A stretch of DNA of 64,000 nucleotides, taken from Patiria pectinifera (Eukaryota; Echinodermata; Asteroidea; Valvatida; Asterinidae). The stretch spans positions 13,348,643-13,412,642 of the forward strand of contig CM057140.1 of NCBI GenBank assembly GCA_029964075.1. The letters run 5' to 3'. Under the pieces are notes generated by a model. That model was not told the origin of the DNA. It worked only from the letters and a program-made list of their open reading frames with translations, and searched no databases. This document shows positions 12,641 through 26,275 of this stretch, piece by piece (the first letter of the stretch is position 1; each line of letters opens with the position of its first letter). A program made the position numbers and the translations under genes.

Positions 12641-13924
12641 GTTCTTTGGACCTCACAGAGCCAGAACAACAAGGCAGTGACGTCTTCATATGCTTCATAT
12701 CACGCAGGAAGCTGTCCAAATAGTACAAAGTGCAGCATTTTTAACAGTTCTCCGGTTGAGTTTGTCAAAGCGTACACGACCCCTAGAAGATTGATGCCAT
12801 CCCGGCCGACAGAACGTGCCATTTTTAGCACCCGGTGTCATTTCAGTTTGACGCAGATCATTAAAAATGGCAACAGCAACCTGAGGAGACGACATCTATT
12901 ATCTATTCATGAGTTTGTCTCCTCCAAGTTTATGGTTTCCTGTAAAACAATCCGTCACTTCTCTCGTATCTCCGGGATCCATCATCCCATGGATGATTTG
13001 CTGGGAGACAGATGAATCTCTTGTTTCCAAGGAAATGGCCCCATGAAAATTTCATGGTCCTGCTTAACGGTCAGCAGAAAAGTTCTGTTACCTATTGGAG
13101 AATGTTTGTGCTAACCTTAAGCTTATTTCTCTGCCAAGACATGCTAAGAGTCACACACGCGTAGAGATTTCAGTTGTTTCTTTGTACTTGAAGCAGATTT
13201 GCCCCTGGAGTATCAGTGTGTAGTTTGCTGTGCTTACTGTTTATAGAGTCTTCCATAAAATGGAAGAAGACTCTGTTTGTAGTAGAAAACAGAAATTTGG
13301 CCCCTGTCTGTTTGGTCTTTGCTCTCAAGGGGTGAAAGAGGAGGGGAGAAGTGGCTGGGGGCTCAGATGAAATGATTTGCATCATCTTGGCATGCTCCTC
13401 CAACGAAGCTACTCTTAGGACTGCTCTCCAGTACCACAAGATTGCCTCATGTTTTGTTCTCCTGTTTGTCCAATTTATAATTTTCATACAGCCCTACTGC
13501 AACTTGTCACCACACCGAGCAGTTGTTCTTGTGATGTTCCCGTCTCTCTCTCTTTGGGTGCAAAGGTGTTCAACAATTGGCTAGTGCCACTGACGTGCCA
13601 AGAACACTGATAGCACTTTGGCCCAGTTTCTACCATTAGACTTTAGACAGCCGCCTTCATTTGGAAATACACACATCGTCACCATTTAGACGAACCTTTA
13701 ACATACGGGCTGGCAACCTATGGCTTAACCTCATCTGCTCCCATACCCCAAGTGCATCGAAAGAAACTCTGTGTCATCAATCATGTTTGAAATTACTGTT
13801 ACTTAGTCTGACTCCAACTCTGCCCCCCCCCCCCAAGAGATGTAATACTATGTGATTTTGGGTGGCAATCTACCAATGTGTCGTTGTCCCTTTGCATGTT
13901 GCTTGTGATTGGTGTTTTCAGTTC

Positions 13925-13995
13925 CATGTGACTTGTAGTAGACAGGAGGTCGTGGGTTCGAATCCCACCAGAGCAAGCTTGTGAATATTCTCTCC
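13925..13995 (+). repeat. tRNA-like SINE fragment
   Basis: The stretch has a B box GGTTCGAATCC at 13955-13965 with a short flanking stem (GTGGG/CCCAC). No A box at the proper distance is convincing. Confidence 0.4.
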
Positions 13996-16102
13996 CAAGC
14001 TCTCAGACAATGGTCATAAAAACTAAGTCAGTGGAGGGCAAAACCTGATATTAAAATTCAACGCAGGAAAGGACCCTCCAACTGCTTTTGTAGACTTGGA
14101 GGATTTGCCTGCCACTCTCTCCTTACCACCACCAGAGGGCGGTAGACAACACCTGACATCTGAAGTTGAGCAGAGTGATAAATCTGATGTAGTAACTCTA
14201 GATGCCCACCGAAGCCTTGCAAAAGTGGCCATCCCTTCCAGTTGTCACCCTAACCCAAATCTCTTACCCTAACCAGAACCCCATCAACCTGTCTCTAGCT
14301 TTGTCCAGACCAGGGCTCCTCCAACAAAGCCTGTCCCCCTGGGGAGCAGTTAAACTCTTACAATTAGGGAGCCTCTTCAGCCTGAGCACCATTGCTTTTG
14401 AGTAGAGGGCTGTCCGTCCCAATAAATGGTCAAGTTGAATTGGCCGGTCAGGTTGAGTTTGATTGCAATTGCCCTGGTCACTGCATAATGTGGTCGGGAG
14501 TTTTGCATACTGTTTGTCAATTTGTCAGTGGTCCCTTGAAAAGTAGGTCAGTTGCTGGTGAAGAGGTTACGGTGTCCATTGGCATGAATGTGGATGCTGC
14601 TCGGTAGTACTTGCAGCAACCTTGGCAGACTGTAGGCATGGGCAGAGTTCCTGGTGGGGATGGGTGGGATGATATATCCCCCCCACTGTTTGGGCAGGGG
14701 GGAATGGTGTATACAATCATCCCCCCCCCCCCGAATTTTCAACACCCTTTATTAAATAACACCCTCAATCAGCAAATAGTCCCTTTAGTCAGGGTCCCAT
14801 CCCCCCCACTTTGTGACACAAATCTCCACCACTAACTGTACTGTAGGCAATCGAGGTTTAGTCTGATACATGGCTTAGAGAATGAGCAAAAATATTTTCA
14901 ATTTTTAGGTTTTTTGTCAAGTTCCAAGTGTGACTTATTCTACTCTCGCAACAGTTTGCTCTGCAACTCACAGAACTTCAGGATTTGAAATAAAAAAAAA
15001 GTTTCTTCTAATTTGTAAGTTTTGTTTAAAGGGCAAAGTGAGATTGGTTTACTTCCACTTGAACATTTATTTTTACTCCAATGTACAACTTTAATTGTGA
15101 GGATTTTGTTGTTTTGAGTCGACTGCGATTTGGCAAGTGCAGTTACTGCATAAAACAGGATATTTAATTGTTGGATAAGCCTACAGCAGAGTGCAAAATC
15201 TCCATCGAATTATGCCAGCAGCCGCTAGCGACAAATCCACCAAATCCTAACCAGACAACGTAATACCTACCTCCATGGTAATACTTAGGGTTTTTTTACC
15301 ACAATCTATTTCATCCCCCTAATCCAAAGCAAGAGTCAGTGCCACTCAAGTAGGCCTACTTGACACAGTCATACGGCCAAATTGAAAGAAAGAAAAAGAC
15401 AAAAACTCGTAAAATACAATTTATTTTGTATTATTATTTTTTCTTGTGGGTGATCCCATTGCTGTTGGTTGCAGACCCACCGAACAGGTGTTGTTAAGTG
15501 GAGCAGGCTGACAAGTAATAAATTAAATTATATTTTTTTCGTCTCGCGATACCTGTCCAGGTAATTTTAGGCGAGCGCATTAACTCCATTGAAGTACGTG
15601 TACATTATGCTTTTCAGTGTTGGGAGGACAGCTGGCTTTTGGCGCAAACAGCGAAAGGGAATTAAAGTGTCGTTATTTTGAAATCCAGGCTGGTAAAAAG
15701 GAGTACGTGAAATGGTGAAACTGAAATGTTGATGGCAATGTGCTTGGTCATGTCTGATATTATGTCATTAAGAAATGTTTGCCCGAAGAAAAAGGCTTCT
15801 CCAATCTAGGGCTTTCTTTTTACCCAAACTCTAATACTTGAGATTCAAATTTTTTTTTTCATGTCAAATTACGTGAGTAATGTTCTCTGAATATCTTAGC
15901 ATATCCAATTTGTTTTGCAGATATCCAGTCTGATATGCTTCACTTGCCATTATTTCCTCCGTGTTCTCAGAGATCCAGAGATAAAATTGTGGTTCAAGTT
16001 TCATGTTGTCTCGTGGAACTTCGGAGAGAAATTGAAATTGTTGAAAATGGCATCATGCCGCTTTCTGATTGTATCTCTTATTAAACAGAACATTTAACCT
16101 AA

Positions 16103-16469
16103 GGCCCCCCCCCCCAAAAGTCTCTGGTTTCTGGTATGCGCGCGCGTCGCCGTAGCCATGCGCGTCGGCAAAATGAAAAAGTTTTTTTTCAATGAAAGAT
16201 GATGTCTCAAAACCGCCAAACTCACTGGTTTGACTGGAATCCTGCTGCTGCACAATTTAACGTGTTTTTAGATGGGGTTATGATCGAGAATAAGCTTTAT
16301 GTGGCCTCTCTGGACTCCCATATATTTTCACTAAGTTTAGTCGGGCACCATTTGCAGTCATCAGCCGACATTTGAAGCAAAAAAGTCAGGTAAAAAAAAA
16401 AAAAAGCCGTGTCGCCGCACCACTTTTTGGACAAGCTCCATACCAGAAACCAGAGACTTTTTTTTGGCC
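16103..16469. mobile_element. PIF/Harbinger-type MITE, family 1, copy 1
   Basis: The element is 367 bp with inverted ends: GGCC, a homopolymer, then GTCTCTGGTTTCTGGTATG on the left and its complement on the right. It is flanked by TAA at 16100-16102 and 16470-16472. GGCC ends with 3-bp TWA duplications fit PIF/Harbinger. The A run of the left end is largely a C run here. Confidence 0.8.
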
Positions 16470-17176
16470 TAACAGTGTATTATTTTATTATTTGTAAGAA
16501 AACACATTCCAAAAAGACATTCACACAGCTCTATGTTTATAACTACAGGAGTTAAGAATACCTGTGTATTGGACATCTAAATTTGATGGGCTGTAAAGTA
16601 CATTAGCAGATTTAGTTTTGTATCAGCTGAGCTTGCAAATAAAATTGCCCTTCGTTTCCTCATTCCTGGAAAGCTTAAGAAATTCTTACCAAGGACTCTC
16701 CACCCACAATCCACTAGATCAATCCACTAGCACCCTTGAGTAAAACGCTACACCTAGTAAAGTGGTACACCTGTTATTTGTTATGTAACAATAGTGAGGT
16801 TAGTTGGAACAATAGCTGCCACAATGCTTCTGTCATAACTGAGGTGTCTCACAAGTGGACAATGGTCACACACCCTGTATTTCATTCAGATCCCCATATC
16901 CCCCCCATTCAAAAATAAAAACGTGAAGGAGCGCCAATATTGAAGGACCAGTGGGCACCATATTGCTTCATGCACACTGGTTTACATACATTATATAGAT
17001 AGTGATTAAGCATGTGCACCAGCTAAACTGTCCTTCACAAGCTCTCTCAGTGTAAGGTTATAGAGCGCCCTCTGTTTGCACATGGGATGGGAGTCCATAT
17101 AAGATCTTATCATCTCTGCTCAACCCCAAACAGTGACACGACTTCCCCTCTCCTCCTCCCGTGTCACCTCAAGGCC

Positions 17177-17245
17177 TGCCCCTCTTTTTGTCCCCTCCCC
17201 CCACTTTGTCCCCTCCCCCCACTTTGTCCCCTCCCCCCACTCAGA
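17177..17245. repeat. minisatellite, CTTTGTCCCCTCCCCCCA x3
   Basis: There are three adjacent copies of a ~19-bp C-rich unit. Confidence 0.9.
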
Positions 17246-17406
17246 TTTTGAGGTAAGGCAAAATTTTGCTTTTTATTGTTAAAAAGCCATTGAGTGCCCA
17301 CCTCAAGTGCCCTCCTCCAAATTGGATCCCACTAATTAGCCCAAAAGGTAGAACTGCCCCTCCCACCCCTCCACCCTCCACCTTTCATGCAATCTGACTT
17401 GGACCT

Positions 17407-17591
17407 ATTCGCTCTTTTCACACTTCCGCCATGGGCATGCACTGCCTTGATCTGACAACTTTACACAATGAATATAGCCGGTTCAGTGATTCCCGTGTCG
17501 GGATTCAGATCACTGAACCGGCTATTTTCATTGTGTAAAGTTGCCAGATCGAGGCTCTGCATGCCTATGGCGGAGCGTGAAAAGAGCGAAT
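17407..17591. repeat. long near-perfect hairpin (foldback element)
   Basis: Two arms of about 84 bp (17407-17490 and 17509-17591) are complementary with few mismatches, for example TAGCCGGTTCAGTGAT against ATCACTGAACCGGCTA. The inner TCCCG/CGGGA extends the stem, leaving a tiny loop. It is non-coding. Confidence 0.85.
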
Positions 17592-17922
17592 TATTACTCA
17601 GCGTCACCTCAAAAGTTGTGATTTTTACAACCTGAGCCCCATTGCAAGGTGCTAAATCCTACCCATCAATCACCACTGACCAAACATGATATAAACATGG
17701 CCTATGTGTCAGAAATGGAAATCAAGTTGAATGGACTGCCACTGTGTAATGGGATTATCTCTTGGCCAAACACTGATGAGGAAAGACCCAAGCTACTGCT
17801 TGATCAGATTATGCTGAAAAGCTCCGCATACAATCCAGTAATAGAAGAAGGATCTTATTTCTGCCTTGTGTGGGCAGGGTAGGGGCATGGCGCTAAATAG
17901 CTCCATGGTAGGGGCCAGTGAA

Positions 17923-18190
17923 CTGCTCAGTAAGTGAGTGTTAGCCGTAAAAAAAAATGTATTCCTTTATAAGAAAACCAACTGTTAAAATAGGTCGATA
18001 ACATTTTTCATTTTGTGTACTAGTGACACAAACACTTTGAATTGGCCAGCGGACTGCTCAGTGACTGAGTGCTAGCTGTAAAAAAAAAAAAAAATAGTTA
18101 ATAAAATTTCCTTGGATAAGAAATCTAACTGTTAAAATAGGTTGATAATTTTTTTTATTTTGTGTACTAGTGACACAAACACTTTGAATT
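17923..18190. repeat. tandem duplication, ~121-145 bp unit
   Basis: GACTGCTCAGTGACTGAGTG through TAGTGACACAAACACTTTGA occurs twice (17923-18043 and 18044-18190) with small insertions. Confidence 0.85.
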
Positions 18191-19894
18191 GATTTTGGAA
18201 GTCCGGACGACCTTGTGACAAAAATCAACTTTGCATCAGAGGCTCTGTTTAAGATGAAGCAGGGATGTTTGCAAAAGCAAGTCAGAAAGTCAGGTTTAAT
18301 TTGAATCATTTTGAAGAAAAACTGGTTTTGGACTATTTTGCTGTTGCTGGGAATTCATATGAAATGACATCATCAGGTTTTCTCAGATTGCTAAAAAAAA
18401 TATATACTTTTCTTACAACTTTTAAAGCTCAGGACGTATAAAACGCAGCGTAAAACTGTGTTCCAGATGTTGGCTCATGGTTTTTTAACTTAGCACAAAT
18501 TTCTAACTATGAAAATTTGGGACGACAAATTAATGAAAGAATCACAATCAAATTCACTCCCCGAAAAAAGGGCAAATAAAGGGAACATGACTGAAATGGT
18601 GGCAGCATGATAAAGGTCTATACCCACAGTACAGGTGCACAAAACACTCTGCGCATATTACTCTCAATGCATAAAAACATGAGATAATGAACGTGATACG
18701 CACGGCCATTTTTCGCTGCCCCTCGTTCACTCAGACCGTAACAAAACCTGAACCCTCTTAAATGGATTATCGACAAGGCAACAACCAGGCCATATTTACT
18801 TGGCTAAATGTAGCGAAGAGGCTATTAGATGGCCGGTCAGCATAACGCACCAGATTGCGGAAGTGCCCCGTCCTTTTTTCTTTTCAACGGACGAGAATTT
18901 GGCGAACGTGCTACAACAAGGCAATTCGCAACTTAACGCCGGGATCGAATATCACCGTGCCGAAAAGAAGAACACTCGAATCCCACTTAATTTTTTTTTC
19001 TTTAGAGCCGAGCTCGTTAGATTTGCTTTTCGTGACACTTTCAATTACCGTGATGTTGTTTTGGGGGAAGGAAAGTGCCCTGAGAAGGGAGAGAGATACT
19101 GAATGTAAAAGAATTAATTTACACTAAGTGAACGGTGTTGGTTTTGGTCAGGCTGTGCCTTTTGTATAAGGTAATACAGCCAGTTATTGCTTGGAGCAGT
19201 TTCAGTTGATATCGTGAGACCATTTTTCTCAATTAATTTCTCCATTAATTGACAGGTCAATTTATTTTGTTCGTTTTAAATTGAATGTAGTCAAATAATT
19301 TAATCATAAATATTACTTTCAATTGCTTATTTGTGCACTGAAGTAAGACGTAAAAAGATTTAGTACTGTAATAGTAGTGTTTTTGAAATATATCTTGTTA
19401 CTCATTTAGTGATTGCTTTCAAAATCTGTTTATTTTTTTTCTTGCAACTTTACATCTTTGAACTGGAAACTTGACTCCTACAAGAAAAGCCAATGTGAAA
19501 TCCAGCGCAACAATCTCTAATGAAATTGCCAGTGATACATTGCGCGTCAAATCGGAAGATGATTAATAAATCGTCTGTGCTTGACCAATATCTGTATCAG
19601 ATTGATAACAGAAAGGGATTCACTCTGTTCAAATTGGATTACAAAATGACATCTGTTTTTCTCTCGACACCACAGATTGTGCAAGTGATCGCAATTAGCG
19701 GCACATTTACGCAAAATGTAATAAGGGGATGACACATTTTGATGATGATTTTCCCATGTGGCAAAAAAATTGACATGAACAAATTTGTTAAAAAAAAGAC
19801 TTTGCAAGCTTAATAAAGCTGATTGCAGAGTTCAATTTTTTTTTTTTAAATTGGCTATTCAATGGAAGTCTTCATGCATCTGGTCTACATAAGG

Positions 19895-20095
19895 CCTTTT
19901 CAAACTAGACAAAATCTCGGGGTTGACGTGGGGTTGACGCAGGGTTAGAAACATGCAGCGTTTCACAACCTGCGTCAACCCTGAGATTGATTTTGCCTTG
20001 GGTTGAACTCAACCCTGCTCTAGACCAGGGTTGAGATTTTGCATGAAACAAGTGTGAAACGATGCGGGGTTGAAGTCACAGGGTTGAAAAATAAA
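19895..20095. repeat. GGGTTGA-rich palindromic element
   Basis: CAAAATCTCGGGGTTGACG is mirrored by CGTCAACCCTGAGATT, and CAACCCTGCTCTAGACC by CCAGGGTTGAG. Several nested inverted repeats span about 200 bp, probably one MITE. Confidence 0.55.
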
Positions 20096-20171
20096 AATTA
20101 CTTTACCCCACTCCCTCTTCGACCCTCAGTTACCTTTTTGCACTTACGAAAATAACTGGATACCGGCATTA

Positions 20172-20310
20172 GCTGGGGAGTAACCTGCGATGGACTGGCA
20201 TACCATTGGGGGGGGGGGGGAGGAATAGAAATATTCTCAGTCGTTTCAAACTTTCATGCCACATAAAACAACAGATATTCGCCTTATGAGCCATATCATA
20301 TGAGCTTCTA
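20172..20310 (+). repeat. SINE 3' tail fragment
   Basis: TAGCTGGGGAGTAACCTGCG followed by ATGGACTGGCATACCAT matches the tail of the SINE at 63370-63645, including the downstream ATTCTCAGTCG...ATGAGCCAT block. A G-run interrupts it. The tRNA head is missing. Confidence 0.55.
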
Positions 20311-23300
20311 GAAATAATAATAAAATAAAATCTGTCAGTGCCCTGCACTTTCCTCACATTACATGCTTTACTCACCTACACAATACCCCAAAACCATCAG
20401 ATATTTTGATAGTAAAACTGATAAACAGAGGTGACCACCCTTCTGTTTTCAGTACAAACAACCTCCCCGATGAACGGTGCGTGTGATTTCTTTCACGGTG
20501 ATCTGAATTTTTAATATAGATTTGTAGGTGATGGAAGAGTTGACATCTGCATTTTGGCTGAGAGTCAGAAGTAAATCAAAACAGATTCATTACGTGCTGA
20601 TCATGTCTAACATGATATAATTTTTAGCCATTTTTTTTTACATTTCCTTCCACAATTGTACAGTTTTTAGTGTGTTGTACATTTCTTTGTAATTTTTATG
20701 GCTTTACAAACTAGAGGACAGACACACAGAGGGAGAACAAAAGATCCTTTCAGTCCTCGAGCATTGAGTCTTTTGAAAATGGTCCTTGATCGTACAGTCT
20801 ATGGGAGAGTGTTATATTACAGGGACAAAGGGAAACACAAAGCATTGTCCTCGGGTGTATAGAAATTCATGAGTGTATGCTTCTATCAGTGTTATAACTC
20901 ATATTTGGGCAATTGCAGGGTCAAGGACATTGCAAATCAGATTTTTTTTCTGGGTACTTTAAAAGATCTGTGAATGAACATGAAAATGTATAAATCTTTT
21001 TATACATCATCAATCCACTGATCAAGGAGATTATAGACTAGGAGTTTTGGATCATTTCTCTGAATCATTAATTAGATATCATGGTTAACTGACTCTGTCA
21101 CTGACATTACATTTTCTTCCATAATGCTTGAATAGCCCATTTACAGAAGATGTGGCTTTCATTTTGGTATTAAAAATATCACCGTTGATATGCCAGCATT
21201 GGGCAACACTGACCAATTAAAAAGGTCATCCACAGTCGCAGTGAACTTTTCAGCCCAAATTGCAAACTCATTTTAATCACAGCAATATTAACAGCAATGT
21301 TGTACGGCGGCCCATCCATTGTGCCATCTGCCGTGATGTTTTCTTGAAACACCTGTCTATCAAAAACACGACAAAGTGCAATGCACCAACTTGTACAGAT
21401 ACTTCATAACGAAGGTGAGAATTAAATTAAAAAAGGATGATCCCTGCTGTGTGTGTTCCAAGAAGTCATACCCCCTCTTGTGGCCAATTTCGGCAAGGCC
21501 ATTTGTGAAGTATAGGCCTATTAAACTAAGTACATGTAGCTGGCACAGTGAATCTTATACAATGTAGTCTTTGATTAAAAAAGCAACTTTTTGGTGAAGA
21601 GTTTTCTTTATTTATGAAAGGTCTACATGTCTTGTCAGTAAATTTCCATTTTTAAAAGAAGGTAGACTGAATTAATTGAACAAACTATTTTGTAGCAAAA
21701 ATGTTTTTGATAAGCAAAATAGTTTTTGGCTTACTTCCACTGTGAAACAGGCTCCAGTACCGTTTCCAGTTTGAGTTTTGGCTTTGTTTTCATCCGTATC
21801 CATCAAAAAGATGACCAACTTCCCCCACCCCCCCAACAAAAAATGAGTCCAAAATGTCCAAAGTATCAAATTCAGATTAGCGTTTATTCTTCCCGATTGC
21901 CAGCCATTAGGGCCAACCGAGGGCCTACCAGATCTTGTTTGTCAGCTTATTAAGCCTGCGGAATAATGTTTTCAATTTGAAAGCGTCTTGGGAAAAAAAG
22001 ATGTAAAAAAAAAAAGTGGGAGTAATCTGTTTAGTCATCGTCGCCATCTGACTGAAGACGACTCTTTGATTACCGGTCTGGTGCCATGCTCCTCAGCCAA
22101 ATCTGGTTGATAATAGAGAGAACCATCGCAGAGGATCAGTGCGAGCACCACGCATTAAAGGAGTTGCTGCCCAAGATGGCAACTGCTGATTGCTTTTGTA
22201 CAGATCCAGTATTATTGTACTTGAGACAATGTTTCATCTTATTCCTGAACAGACTGGTTTGACATTTCTGAAACGAAATTCCGTAAGAAATTCTGAAGAT
22301 ATCAGTTCTTAAATAGGGAATTCCTGTTGAAAATGAAGCACTTCTTATTTTCAATTTTGCATATTACCAATCATGAGATGGTTAGTGAGTCTTCCTGTCT
22401 GCTTTCTTTGTTCAATTGAAAATCAAGTTTTGACAGATCAGACGGGATAGAATGTTAATGCCATCCCGTAAAATGTAACGTGATCTGTAATACAAAAAAG
22501 GGTTCCGAAATGTTCCCAGGGGGTCGGCTTCTTGGAAATCTCCTTGAAGACCGTAAACCTGTGCTTGGCCGTCTCTTGACCCATAGAGCAAGGAACTGTT
22601 CCTAGCTCCATGCTTCACCCACAGCTGCGATATCCGCGATCCCCCCACCATACCCTCAGAAGTAGGTCACAAATTTCCATGCTTATGGTCCCGAGCATTG
22701 ACATAGTGACATCATCTGTTGTCTATGATGATTGATGCCCAGCAACCCCCTAGGGGACCATAACAGCACCCTTGGTAGTAAATGGCCCTTTAAATTTGGT
22801 AAGTTGATCTGGGATGTCCGTTTTTGTTTTGTTCTGGAAAGGAAATGTCTGTGGTTTTTTGTGTGGAAACGGGATCCTTAAGCCATTTTAAGGTTTGGAT
22901 GGTTTACGAGGTCGATGGTCTTGACAATCTGGTAATCAGAGCTGCTCAGTTGCAAAAATTTCACCCCTGACTGTCCTGTCCATTTATGAAGCCAATTTGT
23001 TGTGCTCACCGAGATTTTATGACTTTTGTTTTTAGTAATGGATTTGCGCCTGTGGAGAGTTGACAAATGTCAGATGCTTTTAAAGAACGATCAAGAATTT
23101 CACCTCATTTAAAAAAAAGTTAAATCACAGCTTTATTCTTATTATTACTTTGCAAAGACTGCGATTTAGTTTGACCAAACATGGGTGTTTTAATATTTTT
23201 GATTTTTACTAGAGGCTTTCAGTCAAGTTTATCAAACGAAACGAAACAAACAGCTCTTGCATTTTGTTTCACCAAAATCAATTCAGTCTCAAATCTATTC

Positions 23301-26029
23301 TTTTCACACGCAGACATGTCTTCATGTATTGGTATAAAATGTAATTCTCTTAATTTGTCAACATCATTCCTCTCTTAGAATAAATTTTGAAATAACAAAC
23401 CTCATCTTTATTGATTTATGCAATAAACCAAAATCAACAAGTGCTTTTTAATAAACAATTTTCAAAATTAATTTTTAAAAACCCAACCATTTCAATTGAG
23501 TTAAATCTCGGTTAATTGTTTTAACGCTAGATTTTTTATTACTTTTCACACGTCGTCCTCTCGCATGCCGAGCATGTACCACCAACCCCAAGGCCAGTCG
23601 GCCGAGGCGTAAAGGCTTCCGAATCGATTGCTGACAATTTCACCATGTCGTGGTTTATTTGATTTTACCATCTGCTTCTGCCAGGTCAGGTAACCAAGAT
23701 TTTCTCCCCTGCCATTTTTTGTATCACTTTGTTTCTTGTCAGGTTTGCTATTTTTTGTCTTGAGACCCCTAGCAGTCTGGAAACCTTGTCAGAATTTTGC
23801 TGGTTTGAGCTTATCGACTTTTTAATGGGTTTTTACCTCGGGTACTTGTAAGATAGAGTGTTAAGCTGAACAGAATTATTTTTAAAATTGGTTTATTATA
23901 CATGTAAGCTAAGTAGAGTAAAGACATGAGCAAGACCTGTTCACTAAGTGAGAAATAATTGCAGACAGCTAAGGCTATAGATGTGATATTTAAACTGAAA
24001 TTCAAATTTGTACAACAATGTTTGATCAATCTTTCTGACAAGTGATTTTCATAAAGTGATTTGAAATGAGCTATCTGACCCAGTGTGAGTTGTAAAGGTA
24101 CTTCTTGTCCATGTGAATTGAAAACGTTAGTTTGTTTGTTACTGTAAATTGAAATTGGAAGTTCATTTGTCAAATTTACTTGAAAAGTCTTGGGCTAATA
24201 GCGACCCCTCTGTTTTGTCCAAACATTTGCCCTCATACAGTTGTTCCCTTCTTGAAATAATCACCCTTGAAATTTTCACCAGTAGCTGCAGGGTGTTTCC
24301 AGAAATAGCAATCAAGCAAGAATAATTTCCCGTCAACTCATGGAGCTATAAAACACAACTTCAGCCACGCGCTATTCAAAGCAAATTGTCTTAGTGCATC
24401 AAAATGCTACATGTTGCCCCTACTCCTCCTGAAATTCGGCAAAACTTCGGGGTGAAAATCTGACATTTAACCATGGTGCCAAATCAATGGATATCTCAGC
24501 AAAACCTCAACAGAGAGTTTCCCCCCATAACACAACCACTAAATATTTTTTACCGTTTCAGTCGTGAATGCTTAAAACCCCGCCGGTGAACTATTGACCG
24601 AACCAGTCTGTTTGCGTAACTTGTAGGAATCTGGGAAACCGCCGCTCGTCAAATCTAAATCTGATTGATCTTTCCCTTCTTCTTTTCTCTTTACTCTTTG
24701 GAAAAAAAAACCCCGGTAATTTTGCCCAGGGCAAGTTGTCGGTGTCTTTCTAATTTGAGTGTATTGTGAAAGAATTCGGTCACGCATTGATTTTAAAGGT
24801 TGAGGTGGGGTAGATAGTGCGGCTTTCGAGCTAACCTCCCCAACAATAAAATCCATCCCCCATTTTGGTGGATATTTTGGGGGGACTTGGTCCTGCAGGC
24901 CTGGTTTGACTATAAAATATTGATGGAGTATGGTGGACTTGGGCCTGGAGGCCTGAAGCAGTGCTAGGGGTATCTGATTGATTTTGCCTAGCATCCTGTA
25001 CTGCTATTGTATATATATTAAAGCCATGTGTACGAAGTCCATCAATATCCACCATTCCATGATTCGATTATGTCATGTATTGAAAGCAGAGTCAGTGATG
25101 GATTTTGACGGACTTGGTCCAGCAAAAGACCGTAGGGAGTTTGGGTTAAAAATATAAGTAAAAAACGCAGAAGTGAAGGAAGGTTTAGCAAGTTTTTCAC
25201 ATTTTTTGGAATGTTCTTTCTTCATTTGGAAAATGTCTTTTGGATCTAGGCATGCCCGGTTGGATTTTGACCACTTCAGGACAATAATTAATTTATAAGT
25301 TTTCATATTGCATTTTGTTTTGCGTTGTTCACAAAGTTTGGTCTCATTTTTGAAACTGTAAATTCGTCTTGAATGAGAATTTTGTGTAGTGACTGCGTAG
25401 CGTGCCCCATTATTGTACCTAACTTTTTTGAGTGTACTGTCTGTGGGGGATTCCAAAACCTTTGCTCGCGCGCAGTCTTAGACTTTAGGAAATTTAAGAT
25501 TTTAGGACCCTGACTCGGCCAATTCTGCTCAATTTGGGACAGTAGTCTTCCTCAATAAAACTCAAATCCCCTAAATGAGGCCACAGCTTAGATAATTGGT
25601 TCAAACATTAATGGCTCCAGATTCTGACACGGAGATGAGGCCATGTTCACAGTACGCCGAGTCAACGTGGGCGGGAAATGGATTTAACTCATGACAGACT
25701 TAATGGAGACTTAATGTCTCCCTAGGCCAGAAATCCACTTTTTGTCTCTCGCTATAGTTTTGAATTTCTGGTTATTTTTTTTATTTAGAGCAAGACCTTG
25801 GATCAAATTATCCCTGGAAATGGAGTGAGTGGTCGGCCTGAAAATTTGAAATGTCAACCCTGAATCACAGTTTCAAAATGTGCTCGAGCTGAGTGCTTTC
25901 TTGTTGAGCGAAGTAAACAAAATCGTAATGCTGATTTTATCGTGGATGGATTACTAAGTGTATTGAGACTGAAAAAAGTCAGTATTATTGTTATCATCAA
26001 GCCTCAGGTCGAACGCAGAGATTTTTGAA

Positions 26030-26275
26030 ACACTGGCAAGAATCTAACATGGATTCTACACGGGTCTGGTGCACAACACGGGTAAAATCCAACCCTGGTG
26101 GGGACCAGGTTTAAGAGTCTCTACCTGGGTTGAAAATCCGAAATCAACAGCCTCCTCTTGTAGACGCCAGTGTGAACAGTATGCCTTGTCTACCCTTACC
26201 CGTGTTCGATTGGACCTCGTTCTGCTTATGGTGAACCGGTGTTGATTTCAGTACGGGTGGGTGCAACAATAGTGT
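26030..26275. repeat. related palindromic element (ACCCTGG/CCAGG type)
   Basis: CCAACCCTGGTGGGGACCAGG and CTACCTGGGTTGAAAATCC form nested inverted repeats similar in style to 19895-20095, with CAGTGTGAACAGTATGCC inside. The boundaries are uncertain. Confidence 0.35.

Larger units (their letters stand above)
11250..16099. other. no gene recognised
   Basis: This is non-coding sequence with the GCTTAGCAC repeat, a SINE fragment, C-runs near 13823 and 14720, and otherwise unique DNA. Splice-like sites occur but no coding exon is convincing. Confidence 0.55.
18191..26029. other. no gene recognised
   Basis: Long unique A/T-rich non-coding sequence is interrupted by the palindromic element at 19895 and the SINE tail at 20172. 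No ORF has recognisable domains. It could be intronic or intergenic. Confidence 0.55.
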
